NCBI RefSeq assembly: GCF_001427635.1
Contig: NZ_LMHA01000001.1
Coordinates: 1,959,133 to 2,023,132, forward strand
Length of the DNA stretch: 64,000 bases
Source of the DNA: Pseudoxanthomonas sp. Root65
GTDB taxonomy: Bacteria; Pseudomonadota; Gammaproteobacteria; Xanthomonadales; Xanthomonadaceae
Reading direction: 5' to 3'
Positions 62,600 to 64,000 of the stretch are shown in pieces. A program made the position numbers and the translations under genes. The notes beneath the pieces are model-generated. The model did not search any database and was not told the DNA's origin. It saw nothing but the letters and a program-made list of their open reading frames with translations. Each line of letters starts with the position of its first letter. Position 1 is the stretch's first letter.

Positions 62600-64000
62600 T
62601 GTTCGACTTGACCGCGCTGCATTTCCTGCGTCCGCACGGGCTGTGGGCGCTGGCGGCATTGCCCGTGCTGGCCTGGGCATGGCGGGCGCAGCGGCAGCGG
62701 CGCAGCGCGTGGCGCGGGCATGTCGATGCGCACCTGCTGCCGCATCTTCTGGTGACCGGCGGCAGCGGCGCGCGCGCAGGCGTGGTGGTCGCCGCGGTGG
62801 CCTACGTGCTCGCGGTGCTGGCCCTGGCCGGACCCAGCTGGCGCCAGGCCGATCAGCCGCTCTGGCAGGCGCAGCGTCCGCTGGTCGTCGTGCTCGACCT
62901 CTCCAGCCGGATCACTGCTGGCGATCTGCCGCCTTCGCGGCTGCTGCAGGCGCGGGCGAAGCTTGCCCAGGTGCTGCAGGCGCGCGCGGGCAGTCCCGTC
63001 GCGCTGGTCGCGTATGCGGACGATGCCTTCACGGTGACGCCGCTCACCGACGACACCGCCAACATCGGCCTGTTTCTCGATGAACTGTCGCCCGACATCA
63101 TGCCGCGGGACGGGCAACGTGCGGATCGAGGCCTCGCATGGGCGGCGCGCTTGCTGGTGCAGGCGGACGCGCGTCGCGGCGATATCCTGATCCTGACCGA
63201 CCGTGCGGACAGTGTGGCGGTGGCCGCCGCGGCGGCCGCCCGCGCGCAGGGCTATGCGGTGTCTGCGCTGGGACTGGGTACCGCGTCCGGTGCCGTCTAC
63301 CGCGGCAGCGACGGGATGATCGGACGCGCGGCGCTGGATGCCGCGTCGCTGCGCGGACTGGCGACCGCCGGCGGCGGTCGCTATCACGCACTGACCGCCG
63401 ACGACGGCGATATCGCCGCGCTGGGGGTGCGGTCGTCCGCGTTGGCGACCGAAGGTGCCACGTCGAGCGGCGGCAAGGCGTGGCGCGACGAAGGCTACTG
63501 GCTGCTTATCCCGCTGATGGCGCTCGCGTTGTTGGGCTTCCGTCGCGGCGCGGCACTCGCCCTGGTCGGCGTGTTGTGGCTGCCGATGGCGTCGCCCGCG
63601 TCTGCGGCCGGCATCGACTGGTGGCGGCGCGCCGACCAGGCGGAACACGCGCGCGTCGTGCAGGGCGTCGATGCGTACCGGCAGGGCAACTACGCCGCGG
63701 CCGAGCAGGCCTTCACCGGCGTCGACAGCGCCGAAGGCTGGTACAACCTCGGCAATGCGCTGGCGAAACAGCAGCGGTACGACGATGCCATCGCCGCCTA
63801 CGATCGCGCGCTGCGCGCGCAGCCCGGCATGCCGGATGCGGTGGCAAACCGCGCCGCCGTCGACGCCGCGCGCAAGCGGCCCCCGTCATCGGGCGAAGGG
63901 CAGGGCAAGCCGGGACAGCAGGGAGATGGAAAGCAGGGAGGCAAGGGATCGCAGGGCGATGCTAAGTCTGATCCCGGGAGCCAGAAGAATGCATCGCCTT
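62596..64000 (+). CDS. BatB/C-type VWA protein with C-terminal TPR region, cut by window edge
   Basis: A protein of at least 468 residues, incomplete at the right edge. Two N-terminal helices (to about residue 78) precede a VWA domain (about 93-260). Its metal site reads DLSSR (Asp101, Ser103, Arg105), so the third ligand is changed. A membrane helix lies near 305-325. A TPR-like region (VQGVDAYRQGNYAAAEQAFTG; GNALAKQQRYDDAIAAYDRAL) follows, then a Gly/Gln/Lys-rich linker. This VWA-TPR fusion matches BatB-BatC organisation. ATG 62596 or 62599 is the start. Confidence 0.88.
   Translation, partial: MMFDLTALHFLRPHGLWALAALPVLAWAWRAQRQRRSAWRGHVDAHLLPHLLVTGGSGARAGVVVAAVAYVLAVLALAGPSWRQADQPLWQAQRPLVVVLDLSSRITAGDLPPSRLLQARAKLAQVLQARAGSPVALVAYADDAFTVTPLTDDTANIGLFLDELSPDIMPRDGQRADRGLAWAARLLVQADARRGDILILTDRADSVAVAAAAAARAQGYAVSALGLGTASGAVYRGSDGMIGRAALDAASLRGLATAGGGRYHALTADDGDIAALGVRSSALATEGATSSGGKAWRDEGYWLLIPLMALALLGFRRGAALALVGVLWLPMASPASAAGIDWWRRADQAEHARVVQGVDAYRQGNYAAAEQAFTGVDSAEGWYNLGNALAKQQRYDDAIAAYDRALRAQPGMPDAVANRAAVDAARKRPPSSGEGQGKPGQQGDGKQGGKGSQGDAKSDPGSQKNASP

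Overview
The window is high-GC (about two thirds G+C) gammaproteobacterial chromosome. Gene content and order point to the Xanthomonadaceae: pilMNOPQ divergent from a class A penicillin-binding protein, gmk-rpoZ-spoT-ridA...recG, zapA-6S RNA-fau, UPF0149-pepP, a DUF1631/PilZ pair, and two families of REP-like palindromes. Pseudoxanthomonas or a close relative is my best guess; the genus is inference. I found no phage, IS element, tRNA, rRNA or CRISPR. Nearly all sequence is coding, and many genes overlap by 1 to 4 bases, which indicates tight operons.

Layout. 0-9.4 kb: argD, then on the minus strand a DJ-1/PfpI-like protein followed by a two-component system, thiE, hemL and a HAD phosphatase, with rubredoxin, a SirB1-type protein and a DUF192 lipoprotein nearby. 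9.5-17.9 kb: a small HTH protein, an SH3-like exported protein, rpiA, an EVE-domain protein, fau, the 6S RNA gene, zapA and a TIGR02449-type coiled-coil gene, a PAS-GGDEF-EAL protein, and the divergent UPF0149-pepP pair. 17.9-18.3 kb is a non-coding, repeat-rich gap. 18.3-23.3 kb is an arsenic resistance cluster (arsR-acr3-arsC-gapdh-arsJ, with divergent arsH). 23.3-25.9 kb holds small membrane and exported proteins, several uncharacterised.

25.9-38.3 kb: pepQ, PilZ plus DUF1631, hemW-rdgB-VOC-rph, then yicC, gmk, rpoZ, spoT and ridA on the plus strand. 38.4-44.5 kb, between ridA and recG, is an accessory-looking module: an AraC-type regulator divergent from a beta-helix lipoprotein, a diheme cytochrome c lipoprotein and a TonB-dependent receptor. 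The function of the beta-helix/cytochrome pair is unknown, and this is the best candidate here for an undescribed system. 44.6-51.3 kb: recG, nucleoside hydrolase, a type B L31 protein, citrate synthase, an isochorismatase-fold hydrolase, an Lrp-like regulator and an unknown protein. 51.5-59.1 kb: PBP1A and the type IV pilus pilMNOPQ operon. 59.2-64 kb: a MoxR-DUF58-DUF4381-VWA-VWA/TPR (BatA/BatB-type) operon that runs off the right edge.

How parts work together. The ars cluster encodes arsenate reduction (ArsC) with arsenite extrusion (Acr3), arsenate trapping as an organic ester with export (GAPDH/ArsJ), and organoarsenical oxidation (ArsH), all next to one ArsR-type control region. pilMNOPQ builds the alignment complex and outer-membrane secretin of the type IV pilus. 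gmk-rpoZ-spoT couples guanine nucleotide supply, RNA polymerase omega and (p)ppGpp metabolism. Positions and start choices were read by eye, and family names rest on recognition of motifs, not on searches.
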